Assembly: GCF_037076565.1 (NCBI RefSeq)
Contig: NZ_AP029028.1
Span: forward strand, 620,001 to 684,000
From: Herbaspirillum sp. DW155
Lineage (GTDB): Bacteria > Pseudomonadota > Gammaproteobacteria > Burkholderiales > Burkholderiaceae_D
Length of the DNA: 64,000 nucleotides
Direction: 5' to 3'
Below the pieces are notes generated by a model that had not been told where the DNA came from, ran no database searches, and saw only the letters and a program-made list of their open reading frames with translations. Shown piece by piece: positions 30,180 to 41,495 of this stretch. The position numbers were made by a program, and so were the translations under genes. Numbering within the stretch: the first letter of the stretch is position 1; each line of letters begins with the position of its first letter.

Positions 30180-31826
30180 ATGCTGCGTACCTTAACGATC
30201 CGCGACTTCGTGATTGTCGATGCCATCGAGCTCGAATTTGCGCGTGGATTTTCCGTCTTCACCGGCGAAACCGGCGCCGGCAAATCCATCCTCATCGATG
30301 CCCTGGCCCTGGCCATGGGCGGCCGTGGCGATCCCAGCGTAGTGCGCGAGGGGGCGGCCAAGGCGGACGTGAGCGCCGATTTCACCGCCACGCCGGAAGT
30401 ACTGGCCTGGCTGGAGGAGCACGAATTCAGCGGCGAGCACGACGGCGTACTGCTGCGCCGGGTGATCGACAATGCCGGCCGCAGCAAGGCCTATATCAAT
30501 GGCAGCGCCGCCACCGCCGCGCAATTGCGCGAAGTGGGCGAGATGCTGGTGGATATTCACGGCCAGCATGCGCATCAATCGCTGATGAAGGCCGATGCTC
30601 AGCGTCAACTGCTGGACAGCCAGGCCGGCCTGCTGGAGCCGGCGCGCGAAGTGGCCGCCGCCTACAAGACCTGGCGCGCCCTGGCCCGCCAGCGCGAACA
30701 GTTCGAGCAGGATGCGCGCAATGTGCTGCTCGAACGCGAACGCCTGGAGTGGCAGGTGGCCGAGCTGCACAAGCTGGCCGTCAAGCCCGGCGAATGGGCC
30801 GACATCAGCACCGAGCACAGCCGTCTCTCGCATGCCGCGGCGCTCATCGGCGGCGCGCAGGAAGCGCTGGGCGTGATCTCGGAATCGGAGTCGCCGATCC
30901 TCTCGCAGCTGTCTTCGATCACGCAGAAGCTGACCAAGCTGGTCGATGTCGATACGGCCCTGAAGCCCGTGCTCGATGCGCTGGAGCCGGCGCAGATCCA
31001 GTTGCAGGAAGCGGTCTATGCCTTGAATGATTACCTGGGCCGGGTCGAACTCGATCCGGCGCGGCTGCAGGAAGTGGAAGAGCGCCTGGAAGCCATCCAC
31101 TCCACGGCCCGCAAATTTCACGTGCAACCCGATGAGCTGCCCGATGAGTATCGCAAGCTCTCCGAACAACTGAAGCAACTGGCCGACGCCAGCGATCTGG
31201 ACGCCCTGCGTGCGCAGGAAGAAAAGCTCAAGGACGCCTACCTCGCCCTTGCGCAGAAGCTCTCCAAGGCGCGTGCCAAGGCCGCTGCCGCACTGGGCGA
31301 GGCGGTGACGGCGGCGATGCAGGATCTGTCGATGGCAGGAGGTCGCTTCGAAATCGCCCTCAACGAAGTGGAACCGGCGGCCTACGGTCTGGAGCAGGTC
31401 GAATTCCTGGTGGCCGGCCACGCCGGCGTGGCGCCGCGCGCGCTGGCCAAGGTGGCTTCTGGCGGTGAACTGGCGCGTATCTCGCTGGCCATCTCGGTGA
31501 TCGCCTCGGCCGCGACCACTGTGCCTACGCTGATCTTCGATGAAGTCGACAGCGGCATCGGCGGGGCCGTGGCCGAAGTGGTCGGGCGGCTCTTGAAGCG
31601 CCTGGGCCAGGAACGCCAGGTGCTCTGCGTGACCCATTTGCCGCAGGTGGCCAGCCAGGCCAACCAGCACTATCAGGTCAAGAAGCGCAGCGAAGGCGGC
31701 AAGACCCTTTCCGATATCGACGGGCTGGACGCCAAGGCGCGCGTGGAAGAAATCGCCCGCATGCTGGGCGGACTGGAAATCACCGCGACCACGCGCAAGC
31801 ATGCGCGCGAACTGCTGGCCTCCTGA
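30180..31826 (+). CDS. recN: DNA repair protein RecN
   Basis: 548 residues, SMC-like ATPase. Walker [10 protein letters not shown] near residue 32, two coiled-coil arms (about 155-370), and the C-terminal signature/Walker B region with [12 protein letters not shown] and [11 protein letters not shown]. RecN gathers DNA ends in double-strand break repair. No clear SOS box was seen directly before it. hemH follows after 41 bases. Confidence 0.94.
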   Translation: MLRTLTIRDFVIVDAIELEFARGFSVFTGETGAGKSILIDALALAMGGRGDPSVVREGAAKADVSADFTATPEVLAWLEEHEFSGEHDGVLLRRVIDNAGRSKAYINGSAATAAQLREVGEMLVDIHGQHAHQSLMKADAQRQLLDSQAGLLEPAREVAAAYKTWRALARQREQFEQDARNVLLERERLEWQVAELHKLAVKPGEWADISTEHSRLSHAAALIGGAQEALGVISESESPILSQLSSITQKLTKLVDVDTALKPVLDALEPAQIQLQEAVYALNDYLGRVELDPARLQEVEERLEAIHSTARKFHVQPDELPDEYRKLSEQLKQLADASDLDALRAQEEKLKDAYLALAQKLSKARAKAAAALGEAVTAAMQDLSMAGGRFEIALNEVEPAAYGLEQVEFLVAGHAGVAPRALAKVASGGELARISLAISVIASAATTVPTLIFDEVDSGIGGAVAEVVGRLLKRLGQERQVLCVTHLPQVASQANQHYQVKKRSEGGKTLSDIDGLDAKARVEEIARMLGGLEITATTRKHARELLAS

Positions 31827-31867
31827 CAAGAACATCAAGAACACCAAGAACATCGACCCAATCCACT

Positions 31868-32977
31868 ATGGCCTTCCGCAAAGAACCTCCCTACACCCAC
31901 GGCAGCCCGTCCTCGACCGCAGTCGTGCTGGTCAACCTGGGCACGCCCGATGCCCCCAACGCGGGCGCCCTGCGGCGCTACCTGAAGCAGTTCCTGTCCG
32001 ACCCGCGTGTGGTGGAAATCCCGCGGGCGGTGTGGTGGTTCATTCTCAACGGCATCATCTTGCCCTTCCGTTCTTCCAAGTCGGCCGAGAAATACGCCAG
32101 CATCTGGACCGAGGACGGCTCCCCGCTGCGCGTGCATACGCAGCGCCAGGCGGCGGCATTGGGCACGCAGCTGGCCGCACGCGGCCATCATCAGGTGCAG
32201 GTGGTGTATGCGATGCGTTATGGCACGCCCTCGCTGCCCGAGGTGCTGGACCAGCTCAAGGAACAGGGTTGCACGCGCATCCTGGTGTTGCCGGCCTATC
32301 CGCAATACTCGGGCACGACCACGGCCTCCATCTTCGATGCGGTCTTCGATCACTATCGCCAGGTCCGCAACATCCCCGAGCTGCGGCTGATCCGCAATTA
32401 TCACGACCAGGAAGCGTATATACAGGCGCTGCGCCAGTCGGTGCTGGACCACTGGGAACTGCACGGCCGTCCGGACAAGTTGCTGATGAGCTTCCACGGT
32501 GTGCCCAAGCGCACGCTGATGCTGGGCGATCCCTATCACTGCGAGTGCTACAAGACCGCGCGCCTCCTGGCCCAATCGCTGGGCCTGACCGAGGACCAGT
32601 ACCAGGTCACCTTCCAGTCGCGCTTCGGCAAGGCCGAATGGCTGCAGCCTTACACCGCCCCGACCGCCCAGGAGCTGGGCCGCCAGGGCGTGCGCCGCAT
32701 CGATGTGATGTGTCCCGGTTTCACCAGCGATTGCCTGGAAACGCTGGAAGAAATCGCCATGGAGGTCAAGGAAGACTTCCTCCACGCCGGCGGCAAGGAG
32801 TTTCACTTCATCCCTTGCTTAAATGAATCGCCAGCCTGGATTCAGGGCATGGTCGAGCTGGTGGAACAGCATCTGGCCGGCTGGCCGACCATGAGCAATG
32901 CCGCCGCCCGCGAGGAGACGTCGCGCCAGCAGGCCATTGCTGCCGAGCGCGCCAGAGCGCTCGGGGCAGATCGGTAA
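31868..32977 (+). CDS. hemH: Ferrochelatase
   Basis: 369 residues. The catalytic His is in [13 protein letters not shown], with conserved [12 protein letters not shown] near the start and [15 protein letters not shown] before the end. It inserts Fe2+ into protoporphyrin IX, using the product of HemJ, also encoded in this window. The order recN-hemH followed by grpE is retained from related genomes, with a small minus-strand gene between. Confidence 0.95.
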   Translation: MAFRKEPPYTHGSPSSTAVVLVNLGTPDAPNAGALRRYLKQFLSDPRVVEIPRAVWWFILNGIILPFRSSKSAEKYASIWTEDGSPLRVHTQRQAAALGTQLAARGHHQVQVVYAMRYGTPSLPEVLDQLKEQGCTRILVLPAYPQYSGTTTASIFDAVFDHYRQVRNIPELRLIRNYHDQEAYIQALRQSVLDHWELHGRPDKLLMSFHGVPKRTLMLGDPYHCECYKTARLLAQSLGLTEDQYQVTFQSRFGKAEWLQPYTAPTAQELGRQGVRRIDVMCPGFTSDCLETLEEIAMEVKEDFLHAGGKEFHFIPCLNESPAWIQGMVELVEQHLAGWPTMSNAAAREETSRQQAIAAERARALGADR

Positions 32978-33085
32978 TTTTGCCCAAACCTTCATATCGC
33001 CGCCACGCCACGGCGGCTGCCTGTATTCAGCCTGCTAAAATAGCGGGCTGAACGCCTTTTGCTGGCTGCCCGGCAACGAGATGGC

Positions 33086-33138
33086 CCTGACCAGGCCGGT
33101 CACAAACTTTCATACAAGCCAAAACCGGGCCTGTCAGG
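33086..33138. other. Long imperfect hairpin beyond the small membrane protein gene
   Basis: Fifteen-base arms (33086-33100 and 33124-33138) pair with few mismatches around a 23-base AT-rich loop. A further 9-bp pair, CTGAACGCC (33048-33056) and GGCGTTCAG (33137-33145), could extend the fold. On the minus strand it follows directly after the stop of the 34-codon gene and may be its 3' end; on the plus strand it lies downstream of hemH. Confidence 0.4.
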
Positions 33139-33141
33139 CGT

Positions 33142-33246
33142 TCAGAGCGTGTATTCGCTCACCAGATGCGTATAGCTGATCCAGGCCGTGGCCAGCAGGC
33201 TATACAAGGCAACGAGGATGGTGGCCGCAATCAGTGGCAGTTTCAT
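33142..33246 (-). CDS. 34-residue single-helix membrane protein
   Basis: ATG 33246 opens a 35-codon frame ending in TGA 33142-33144. The product begins MKLPLIAATILVALYSLLAT, one strongly hydrophobic helix, followed by a short polar end AWISYTHLVSEYTL. AAGGTG lies 6 bases before the ATG. It is opposite in strand to hemH and grpE and too short for routine gene calling. The single helix, ribosome-binding site and hairpin after the stop support a real small membrane protein. It resembles no family I can name. Confidence 0.6.
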   Translation of the reverse strand: MKLPLIAATILVALYSLLATAWISYTHLVSEYTL

Positions 33247-33446
33247 GATGACACCTTGTTGGCGCGACAAGAGACGAGGGGAAGCCGGAGGCAAGTCAGC
33301 CTCAGCGGGCGGGAATTCAACTTCAGTTTAGGTCGGGCTCGAATTAACTTGAAGCCAGCCTTAGTAATTTCTGTAAGTGCGCGTAACATTTTTTCTTCTT
33401 GAATCGCAGAAATAGGCAAAAAGTCGCCGGAAAGTGCCAAAAAGCC

Positions 33447-33474
33447 CTTGAAAAAGCAGGGACATGCCCTACTT
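33447..33474 (+). promoter_or_regulatory. Sigma-32 type promoter of grpE
   Basis: CTTGAAA at 33447-33453 and CCCTACTT at 33467-33474 with a 13-base spacer resemble the heat-shock consensus (CTTGAAA, 11-15 bases, CCCCATNT). It stands about 80 bases before the grpE start. The 33247-33446 stretch ahead of it must hold the promoter of the minus-strand small gene; nothing else was recognised there. Confidence 0.55.
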
Positions 33475-33555
33475 GAGCCGCATCCCGTTTGGACGGCGCA
33501 CTGCACTTCTCGCCGAACGCACGTAACTTATTGATTTGTTGGAGGTAATTCAGGA

Positions 33556-34137
33556 ATGCAAGACATGGAAAAACAGGAATCCCCATCCGTCCAGCAAGAC
33601 AACCAGGCTGCTGACGCCGCTGCCGCTGCTGCAGCCACCGCGACCGCCGAGCAGGCTGCCCCGGCGGCTGCTGCCGAACCCACGCTGGAAGACAAGCTGG
33701 CCGCCGCCGAAGCCAAGGTTGCCGAAATGCAGGATGCCTTCCTGCGTGCCCGTGCCGAAGGCGAGAACATCCGCCGCCGTGCCCAGGAAGACATCGCCAA
33801 GGCCCACAAGTTCGCCATCGAAGGCTTCGCCGAGTCGCTGCTGGCGGTCAAGGACAGCCTGGAAATGGCCCTGAAGATCGAAAACGCCTCGCTGGAGTCG
33901 CTCAAGGAAGGCGTGGACATGACCCTGAAACAACTCTCCTCGGCTTTCGAGAAGAACAAGCTGCAGGAAGTCAGCCCGCAGACCGGCGAGAAGCTCGACC
34001 CGATGAAGCACCAGGCCGTCTCGGCGGTGCCGGCCGAGCAGGAAGCCAACACGGTCGTGGCCGTGCTGCAAAAAGGCTATATGATTTCCGACCGTCTGCT
34101 GCGCCCGGCGCTGGTGACGGTGGCCCAGGGAAAGTAA
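33556..34137 (+). CDS. grpE: Nucleotide exchange factor GrpE
   Basis: 193 residues: an acidic, Ala-rich N-terminus, a long coiled-coil helix, and the conserved DNFRRR-like ([14 protein letters not shown]) and C-terminal beta domain ending [22 protein letters not shown]. It releases ADP from DnaK. GGAGG lies 10 bases before ATG 33556; the ATG at codon 4 is an alternative. It heads the grpE-dnaK-dnaJ set. Confidence 0.95.
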   Translation: MQDMEKQESPSVQQDNQAADAAAAAAATATAEQAAPAAAAEPTLEDKLAAAEAKVAEMQDAFLRARAEGENIRRRAQEDIAKAHKFAIEGFAESLLAVKDSLEMALKIENASLESLKEGVDMTLKQLSSAFEKNKLQEVSPQTGEKLDPMKHQAVSAVPAEQEANTVVAVLQKGYMISDRLLRPALVTVAQGK

Positions 34138-34204
34138 GCGGACCGGCGCCGGAAGGGGAAACGCGCAAAAGGCATCATTTTTGCTTGTTTCGGTGGTTTC
34201 GGCG

Positions 34205-34232
34205 CTTGAAAGTCCATCTTTCCTCCACATAT
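34205..34232 (+). promoter_or_regulatory. Sigma-32 type promoter of dnaK
   Basis: CTTGAAA (34205-34211) and CCACATAT (34225-34232) are separated by 13 bases, close to the heat-shock consensus. The dnaK ATG is 60 bases downstream, so dnaK can be transcribed separately from grpE. Confidence 0.6.
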
Positions 34233-34292
34233 TCAAACCATTCAAAACACCTGTAGCCCGACATCCAGGGCTGAAAGAACGAAGGAAAAATC

Positions 34293-36236
<1,944 letters not shown>

Positions 36237-36277
36237 TCCGGGACTGACGCGTCGTTTCACCTGACGTCAGCGCTCGC

Positions 36278-36315
36278 GCCCGGGTGCGGTTTACCGCAGC
36301 CCGGGCGGATTTTTA
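36278..36315 (+). terminator. Terminator between dnaK and dnaJ
   Basis: A GC-rich stem of about 12 bp with one bulged G (arms 36278-36289 and 36294-36306, loop TTTA) is followed by a short T run (36311-36314). It probably reduces read-through from dnaK into dnaJ, whose own promoter would lie in 36316-36490. Confidence 0.65.
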
Positions 36316-36499
36316 GGAATTGAGCTTCCGCAGCATCCACCCGGCCGGGTTGTCTTTCGGCCAGGCCGGTACGCCGAGTCCGCAGTCAAAAGCTGAACTC
36401 GGCTTTTTCACATTGTTGGTTTCCGGTCGTGCTTGCGCGGCCGCAGATGCAAGCCATCGCAGCAGCGACGGAACACAATAACAAGGTGGGTTATACAAC

Positions 36500-37627
36500 A
36501 TGGCAAAACGCGATTTTTACGAAGTGCTCGGACTGGCGAAGAACGCCAGCGACGACGAAATCAAGAAGGCTTATCGCAAGCTGGCGATGAAGTACCATCC
36601 TGACCGCAACCCTGACAGCAAGGGTGCGGAAGACAAGTTCAAGGAGGTCAAGGAAGCCTACGAGATGCTGTCGGACCCGCAGAAGCGCGAGGCCTACGAC
36701 CGCTACGGCCATGCCGGCGTCGATCCCAACATGGGAGCAGGCGGCGGTGCCGGCGCGGGTGGCTTTGCCGATGCCTTCGGCGACATCTTCGGTGACATCT
36801 TCGGTGGCGGCGGTGGCCGCGGCCGCAATTCCGGTCCGCAGGTCTATCGCGGCGCCGACCTGCGCTACAACCTGGAGATCACCCTGGAGCAGGCCGCCCA
36901 CGGCTTCGACACCACCATCCGCGTGCCGTCCTGGGACCAGTGCGATACCTGCCACGGCAGTGGCGCCAAGCCCGGCACTTCGCCGGTCACTTGCACCACC
37001 TGCGGCGGTCATGGCCAGGTGCGCATGCAACAAGGCTTCTTCAGCATCCAGCAGACCTGCCCGAAGTGCCACGGCAGCGGCAAGATCATTCCGGAACCCT
37101 GCACCACCTGCGCCGGTGCCGGCCGCATCAAGCGCAACAAGACGCTGGAGGTGAAGATTCCCGAAGGGATCGACGATGGCATGCGCATCCGTTCCTCGGG
37201 CAATGGCGAGCCGGGCGTCAACGGCGGTCCTCCGGGCGACCTGTATGTGGAAATCCACATCAAGCCGCATGACGTATTCCAGCGCGATGGCGACGACCTG
37301 CATTGCGAGATGCCGATTTCCTTCGCCAAGGCGGCACTGGGCGGCGAGATCGAAGCCCCGACCTTGAACGGCAAGGCATCCTTCTCCATTCCCGAAGGCA
37401 CCCAGAGCGGCAAGACCTTCCGCCTGCGCGGCAAGGGCATCAAGGGTGTGCGTTCCGGTTATCCGGGCGACCTGTTCTGCCACGTCGTGGTGGAAACCCC
37501 GGTCAAGCTGACCGAACGCCAGAAGGAACTGTTGCGCGAGTTCGAACAGCTCACCACCGAAGGCGGTGCCAAGCACAGCCCGCAGACCAAGACCTGGAAG
37601 GATAAGGTCAAGGAGTTCTTCGAGTAA
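36500..37627 (+). CDS. dnaJ: Chaperone protein DnaJ
   Basis: 375 residues. J domain with the HPD motif (KYHPDRNPD), Gly/Phe-rich linker (about 75-125), four CxxCxGxG zinc repeats ([32 protein letters not shown]), and the C-terminal peptide-binding domain. It delivers substrates to DnaK and stimulates its ATPase. ATG 36500 has a GGTGGG-type upstream sequence only; the start matches the family. Confidence 0.97.
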   Translation: MAKRDFYEVLGLAKNASDDEIKKAYRKLAMKYHPDRNPDSKGAEDKFKEVKEAYEMLSDPQKREAYDRYGHAGVDPNMGAGGGAGAGGFADAFGDIFGDIFGGGGGRGRNSGPQVYRGADLRYNLEITLEQAAHGFDTTIRVPSWDQCDTCHGSGAKPGTSPVTCTTCGGHGQVRMQQGFFSIQQTCPKCHGSGKIIPEPCTTCAGAGRIKRNKTLEVKIPEGIDDGMRIRSSGNGEPGVNGGPPGDLYVEIHIKPHDVFQRDGDDLHCEMPISFAKAALGGEIEAPTLNGKASFSIPEGTQSGKTFRLRGKGIKGVRSGYPGDLFCHVVVETPVKLTERQKELLREFEQLTTEGGAKHSPQTKTWKDKVKEFFE

Positions 37628-37633
37628 GCTGCG

Positions 37634-37669
37634 GCATCGGTATCCGCATCAGTATCAGCATCAGTATCT
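37634..37669. repeat. Three 12-bp tandem repeats after dnaJ
   Basis: GCATCGGTATCC, GCATCAGTATCA and GCATCAGTATCT follow one another directly, starting 6 bases beyond the dnaJ stop. They are non-coding on the plus strand and lie just before the shared terminator. Confidence 0.85.
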
Positions 37670-37680
37670 GCAGCAAAGTC

Positions 37681-37708
37681 AAAGGCCAGCGATATCGCTG
37701 GCCTTTTT
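37681..37708. terminator. Bidirectional terminator between dnaJ and panB
   Basis: AAAGGCCAGCGAT/ATCGCTGGCCTTT is a perfect 26-bp palindrome flanked by T on the plus strand and A before it, able to end both convergent transcripts. Confidence 0.9.
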
Positions 37709-37740
37709 CTTGTCCACAGTCCCGCGCAAGCGGCGTGCAA

Positions 37741-38568
37741 TCAGAAGCAATGTTCCTGCGCCGGGAAGCTGCCGTCCTTGACCGCCGCCACGTAATGGCG
37801 CACCGCCTCTTCGATGCTGCTGGTCCCTTCCATGAAGTTGCGCACGAAGCGGCTCTTGTGGCCGGGGAAGACGCCCAGCATGTCATGCATCACCAGTACC
37901 TGTCCCGAGCAATCAGGGCCGGCGCCGATGCCGATGGTAGGAATGCTCAGACGATCGGTCACTTCCTTGCCCAGCGTGGCCGGCACTGCCTCGATCACCA
38001 CCAGGGACGCCCCCGCCTGCTGCACGGCCAGCGCATCGGCATGCAACTGGGTGGCACCATCGCTGGTCTTGCCCTGCACCTTGAAGCCGCCCAGCTGGTG
38101 CACCGACTGCGGCGTCAGGCCGATGTGGGCACACACCGGAATGCCGCGCTCGGTGAGGAACCTGATGGTATCGGCCAGCCACACGCCGCCTTCGATCTTG
38201 ATCATCTGCGCGCCGGCCTGCATCAGCACGGCGGCATTGCGGAAGGCTTCTTCGCGGGTCGGGTAGGTGCCGAAGGGCAGGTCGGCGATGATCAGCATGG
38301 TGCGAGTGCCGCGTGCCACCGCCGCCGTGTGGTAGGCCATGTCCTGGATCGTCACCGGCAGGGTTGAATCGTGGCCCTGGCAGACCATGCCCAGGGAGTC
38401 GCCGATCAGCACCGTTTCCAGTCCGGCGCGCTCCATGAGCGTAGCGAAGCTGGCGTCATAACAGGTCAGCATGCTGATCTTGTCGCCTTTGGCGCGCATC
38501 GCCTGCAGGGTGTGGGTGGTCACCGGCTTGATGCGCGCGGCGCCCGATTCCTGAAGATAACCTGCCAT
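37741..38568 (-). CDS. panB: 3-methyl-2-oxobutanoate hydroxymethyltransferase
   Basis: 275 residues. Conserved segments include [36 protein letters not shown] and IKIEGG, with [20 protein letters not shown] later. It transfers a hydroxymethyl group from methylene-tetrahydrofolate to 2-oxoisovalerate in pantothenate synthesis. ATG 38568 starts the homology; GGAGG, overlapping the end of the upstream kinase gene, precedes it by 11 bases. No panC is adjacent. Confidence 0.95.
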   Translation of the reverse strand: MAGYLQESGAARIKPVTTHTLQAMRAKGDKISMLTCYDASFATLMERAGLETVLIGDSLGMVCQGHDSTLPVTIQDMAYHTAAVARGTRTMLIIADLPFGTYPTREEAFRNAAVLMQAGAQMIKIEGGVWLADTIRFLTERGIPVCAHIGLTPQSVHQLGGFKVQGKTSDGATQLHADALAVQQAGASLVVIEAVPATLGKEVTDRLSIPTIGIGAGPDCSGQVLVMHDMLGVFPGHKSRFVRNFMEGTSSIEEAVRHYVAAVKDGSFPAQEHCF

Positions 38569-38575
38569 GAAAGAT

Positions 38576-39217
38576 TCAACCTCCGTGATTGAGAAAGGCG
38601 CGCGGTCCGTGCATCTCCTGGATGTGCTGCAGCAGGATGGCCAGATCGGCGTCATTGTGGGCCGGATCCAGATGCTCGGTGTTGACGGTCAGTACCGGCG
38701 CGTCTTGGTAGTGATAGAAAAATTGACTGTAGCACTCCGACAGCCGTTGCAGGTAATCCAGGGAGATGGCTTCCTCCATGGCGATGCCGCGTGCGGCGAT
38801 GCGGGCCTGCAAGACCTCGGGCGGCGCCTGCAGATGGATCACCAGGTCCGGTACGCGCGCCCGCGGCTGCAACTGGCGATACAGGGCGTCATAGAGCGCC
38901 AGTTCATCTCCGGCCAGGGTCAGCTGAGCGAACAGGATGTTCTTTTCCAGCATGAAGTCGGCGATGAAGCGTCCTTCCAGCTGCTCCGGATCCAGCGGCG
39001 CCTGCAACTGCCCCATGCGCTGCAGCAGGAAGAACACCTGGGTCTGGAAGGCATGCCGTGCGGCATCCCGATAGAACTCGGCCAGGAAGGGATTGCCCTC
39101 CGGCTGTTCCAGCAAGGCCTGCGCGCCCCAGAGCGTGGCCAGGCGCGTGGCCAGCGAAGTCTTGCCGGCCCCGATCGGGCCGTCGATTGCGATGTAGCGG
39201 TAGCTTTCCAGTTCCAT
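38576..39217 (-). CDS. Deoxynucleoside kinase
   Basis: 213 residues. P-loop [17 protein letters not shown] near the start, then [13 protein letters not shown] and the lid-type [19 protein letters not shown] segment, as in bacterial deoxyadenosine/deoxyguanosine kinases. It phosphorylates deoxynucleosides in salvage. ATG 39217 follows GGGGAAAGA. It is seven bases upstream of panB on the same strand. In related genomes folK and pcnB usually precede it; here they lie 10 kb away beyond the chemosensory block. Confidence 0.85.
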   Translation of the reverse strand: MELESYRYIAIDGPIGAGKTSLATRLATLWGAQALLEQPEGNPFLAEFYRDAARHAFQTQVFFLLQRMGQLQAPLDPEQLEGRFIADFMLEKNILFAQLTLAGDELALYDALYRQLQPRARVPDLVIHLQAPPEVLQARIAARGIAMEEAISLDYLQRLSECYSQFFYHYQDAPVLTVNTEHLDPAHNDADLAILLQHIQEMHGPRAFLNHGG

Positions 39218-39625
39218 GGCGTCTTTCCCCCGGCGCGCCGGGTGCGGCATTGTAGTTGATTTCACCCCGGCCGGTGCTGACCGGCCGCAGCGGTTTTGAT
39301 TGATTTGCAGCAATATGTGGGCCATTGCCAGGCGGTGCAGACAACTCAGCCGGAATTCGGCCTTTATTCCACGCAAGGCAAGGCCCGGGCAGCCAGCACA
39401 ATAGACTGTGGCTTGGTGCGCGCTGGATAGACCGGCCTGGCGGCGCATTAGTGCCGGATCCATGCGTTATGCCGCAGTCGGCGCCGGTAAAGGCTGTCAA
39501 ATCTGGTAAAACCCGGCCCAACTGCCCCAAGAAGCGCCAGTTCTTGCCGTAAACACCGTCAGGGCTGGCTGCGTGTACCGTAACCCTGCCTTGATGCTCC
39601 GAGCTGACAACAACGAACAGGAAAC
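39218..39625. other. Divergent gap between the kinase gene and the chemosensory operon
   Basis: 408 bases without a supported gene. It must hold promoters for both directions. One perfect hairpin (CGGCCGGT/ACCGGCCG, 39268-39287) followed by a loose T-rich stretch is visible. No flagellar sigma-28 promoter (TAAA, 15 bases, GCCGATAA) could be recognised. This is also the left junction of the chemosensory block. Confidence 0.5.
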
Positions 39626-40741
39626 GTGGCTGTGAAATCGCTTCGCAATATCTTGCCTGTGCTGTGTCTGGTGAACCTGCTGCTGTTCATGATGCTGGCC
39701 CAGCACTGGTGGCTGGGCGCGCTGGTCGGCCTGCTGATCGGCGGCGCCTTCTACCTGACTTGCCTGCCCGCTCCGGCGCTGCCGCTGGCGGCGGCGCAGC
39801 CTGTCCCAATGCCACAGCCGGCTGTGGCTGCCGCCGAGCTGCCGGCGTCGCCCGCGCCGGTCAGTTCCACGGAGGGCAGCGAGCCGCTGGCCGAGCTGCT
39901 GCGCGAAGTGCTGCCGGTGTGGCAAGGCAACGTGCAACTGGCCCGCGCGCAGACGCAATCGGCCATCGACAGCCTGACCGCACGCTTCGTCGGCATCCAC
40001 GAGCGCCTCGGCAGCACGCTGGACCCGGCCAGTCACGGCACAAATGGTGAAATTCTTCATATCGTACAGAATGCAGCTGAACAATTAGGCGCGATTGCAA
40101 CGGCGCTGGAAGGCATGTTGGCCTCGCGCCAGGTTCTGGTGACCAGGTTCGACAGTCTCATGGCGGCCAATGACGAGATTCGCCGCCTGGCCCAGCAGAA
40201 CGAGCAACTGGCCGGACAGACCGGCGTGACCGATCTGCTTAGCGACGAGCAAAGCTGGCAGGAACTGGCTGAGCGCTCGGCCGAGAACAGCCGCCAGATT
40301 GCCGCCCGCGCCAAGAGCGCGCGGCAGCAGATCATGGCGGCCATCGGTGCCACGGGTGAGGCCACCGCCAGTGCCGGTGGCATCGCCGAAAACTCGCGCG
40401 CGGTGATCGACCAGATCATCGCCGACTTCCGCCATTCGGCCATGAAGCTGACCACCACCGTGGAAGAGCTGGAAGACGAAGGCCGCGAAGTGGACCGCGA
40501 GGTCTGCGACATCCTGGTCCATCTGCAATTCCAGGACCGCATCAGCCAGATCCTGGATCACGTGCAACAAGACATCCTGCGCCTGCGCGGGGCGACCGAG
40601 CAATGGCCGGCGCAGGCGCTGCCCGCGCCGCAGCAGTGGCTGGCCGATCTTGAAAAGACCTATACCACCCAGGAGCAGCGCCAGATGCATGCCGGCCAGC
40701 AAGGCCACCCCGCGCCGCCCTCGCAGGTGGATTTTTTCTGA
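39626..40741 (+). CDS. Membrane-anchored CheZ-like chemosensory protein
   Basis: 371 residues. Two hydrophobic helices near the N-terminus (residues 8-25 and 29-45), a Pro/Ala linker, then a long helical cytoplasmic region. Near the C-terminus HLQFQDRISQILDHVQ resembles the CheZ active-site segment: Asp304 and Gln308 match the DxxxQ pair (Asp143/Gln147 in E. coli CheZ) that drives CheY-P dephosphorylation. It is the first gene of the cluster, 25 bases before cheY, which fits a phosphatase for that CheY. The helical region between is also mildly MCP-like. GTG 39626 follows AGGA; a second GTG two codons on is possible. Confidence 0.6.
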   Translation: MAVKSLRNILPVLCLVNLLLFMMLAQHWWLGALVGLLIGGAFYLTCLPAPALPLAAAQPVPMPQPAVAAAELPASPAPVSSTEGSEPLAELLREVLPVWQGNVQLARAQTQSAIDSLTARFVGIHERLGSTLDPASHGTNGEILHIVQNAAEQLGAIATALEGMLASRQVLVTRFDSLMAANDEIRRLAQQNEQLAGQTGVTDLLSDEQSWQELAERSAENSRQIAARAKSARQQIMAAIGATGEATASAGGIAENSRAVIDQIIADFRHSAMKLTTTVEELEDEGREVDREVCDILVHLQFQDRISQILDHVQQDILRLRGATEQWPAQALPAPQQWLADLEKTYTTQEQRQMHAGQQGHPAPPSQVDFF

Positions 40742-40766
40742 GTTTCTGAGGCAGCAAGGACCCGAG

Positions 40767-41135
40767 ATGGAAAAGTGCATATTGATCGTCGACGATTCCT
40801 TCAGCCTGCGGCAGACCATTACGGCCGCCCTGAAGAGCGCCGGCTACCAGGTCGAAGAAGCCGCCGACGGTCTGGAAGCCCTGAAGAAACTGGATGGCCG
40901 CAAGTTCAACCTGGTCATTTCCGACCTCAATATGCCCAATCTGGATGGCTTGTCCCTGGTGCGCGAGATGAAACAGATGCCCGCCTACAGATTTACCCCC
41001 GTCATCATGCTGACCACCGAAAGCAGCGAAGCGCGCAAGCAGGAAGGCAAGGCCGCCGGCATCCGCGCGTGGGTACACAAGCCCTTTCTGCCACCGGTGC
41101 TGCTCGATGCGGTGGCCAAGCTGGTGCAGCCGTGA
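40767..41135 (+). CDS. cheY: CheY-like response regulator
   Basis: 122 residues, a single receiver domain. Acidic pair Asp9/Asp10, phosphoacceptor Asp53 (LVISDLNMPNLDG), the switch Thr in MLTTES and the Lys in HKPF are all present. With no output domain, it should act by binding a partner after phosphorylation by CheA. No flagellar genes are in the window, so whether it controls a motor, pili or another target is open. Confidence 0.9.
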   Translation: MEKCILIVDDSFSLRQTITAALKSAGYQVEEAADGLEALKKLDGRKFNLVISDLNMPNLDGLSLVREMKQMPAYRFTPVIMLTTESSEARKQEGKAAGIRAWVHKPFLPPVLLDAVAKLVQP

Positions 41136-41180
41136 ACCTGCGCGCCATGGGACATTGAAAAGAAAGGCGAGACCCCGACG

Positions 41181-41495
41181 ATGCCGCTGACGTATTCCGT
41201 GCAAGAGGACCGGTTGCTGCTCACCCTGAGCGGTGCGCTGACCATTTTCCAGGCGGCCGAGCGCAAGCCCGAACTGCTGCACGCATTGGCGCTGCCACAT
41301 ACGCACGTGGTGCTCGATCTGGCCGGCGTGGATGAACTCGATACCGCGGGTCTGCAGTTGCTGCTGCTGTTGCGGCGCGAGCTGGCCAGCAGCGGCCGTC
41401 ATCTGGAAATCGGCGTCTACAGTCCGGCGGTCCTGGCCGTGCTGGACCTGCTGCAATTGCATGAGCGTTTCCATCCCGCCGTGGAGGCCGCATGA
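41181..41495 (+). CDS. STAS domain protein
   Basis: 104 residues with the anti-sigma-factor-antagonist (STAS) fold: beta strand LLLTLSGALTIF, then VVLDLAGVDELDTAGLQLLL. The position phosphorylated in SpoIIAA appears as Ala56 in DTAG, so it may not be a phosphoswitch. STAS proteins occur in some chemosensory clusters as scaffold or regulator. Its last bases overlap the cheA start (ATGA), implying coupled translation. Confidence 0.82.
   Translation: MPLTYSVQEDRLLLTLSGALTIFQAAERKPELLHALALPHTHVVLDLAGVDELDTAGLQLLLLLRRELASSGRHLEIGVYSPAVLAVLDLLQLHERFHPAVEAA

Noticed and set aside
33247..34292. CIRCE element (TTAGCACTC-N9-GAGTGCTAA) before grpE or dnaK, expected because hrcA is nearby
   Set aside because: No such inverted repeat is present; sigma-32-like promoters explain heat-shock control of these genes instead.
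37634..37669. CRISPR-like array
   Set aside because: Only three directly abutting 12-bp units with no spacers; it is a plain tandem repeat.
39218..39625. Flagellar sigma-28 promoter and a small gene (39325-39552) ahead of the chemosensory operon
   Set aside because: No TAAA-N15-GCCGATAA match; the frame has no ribosome-binding site or family resemblance.
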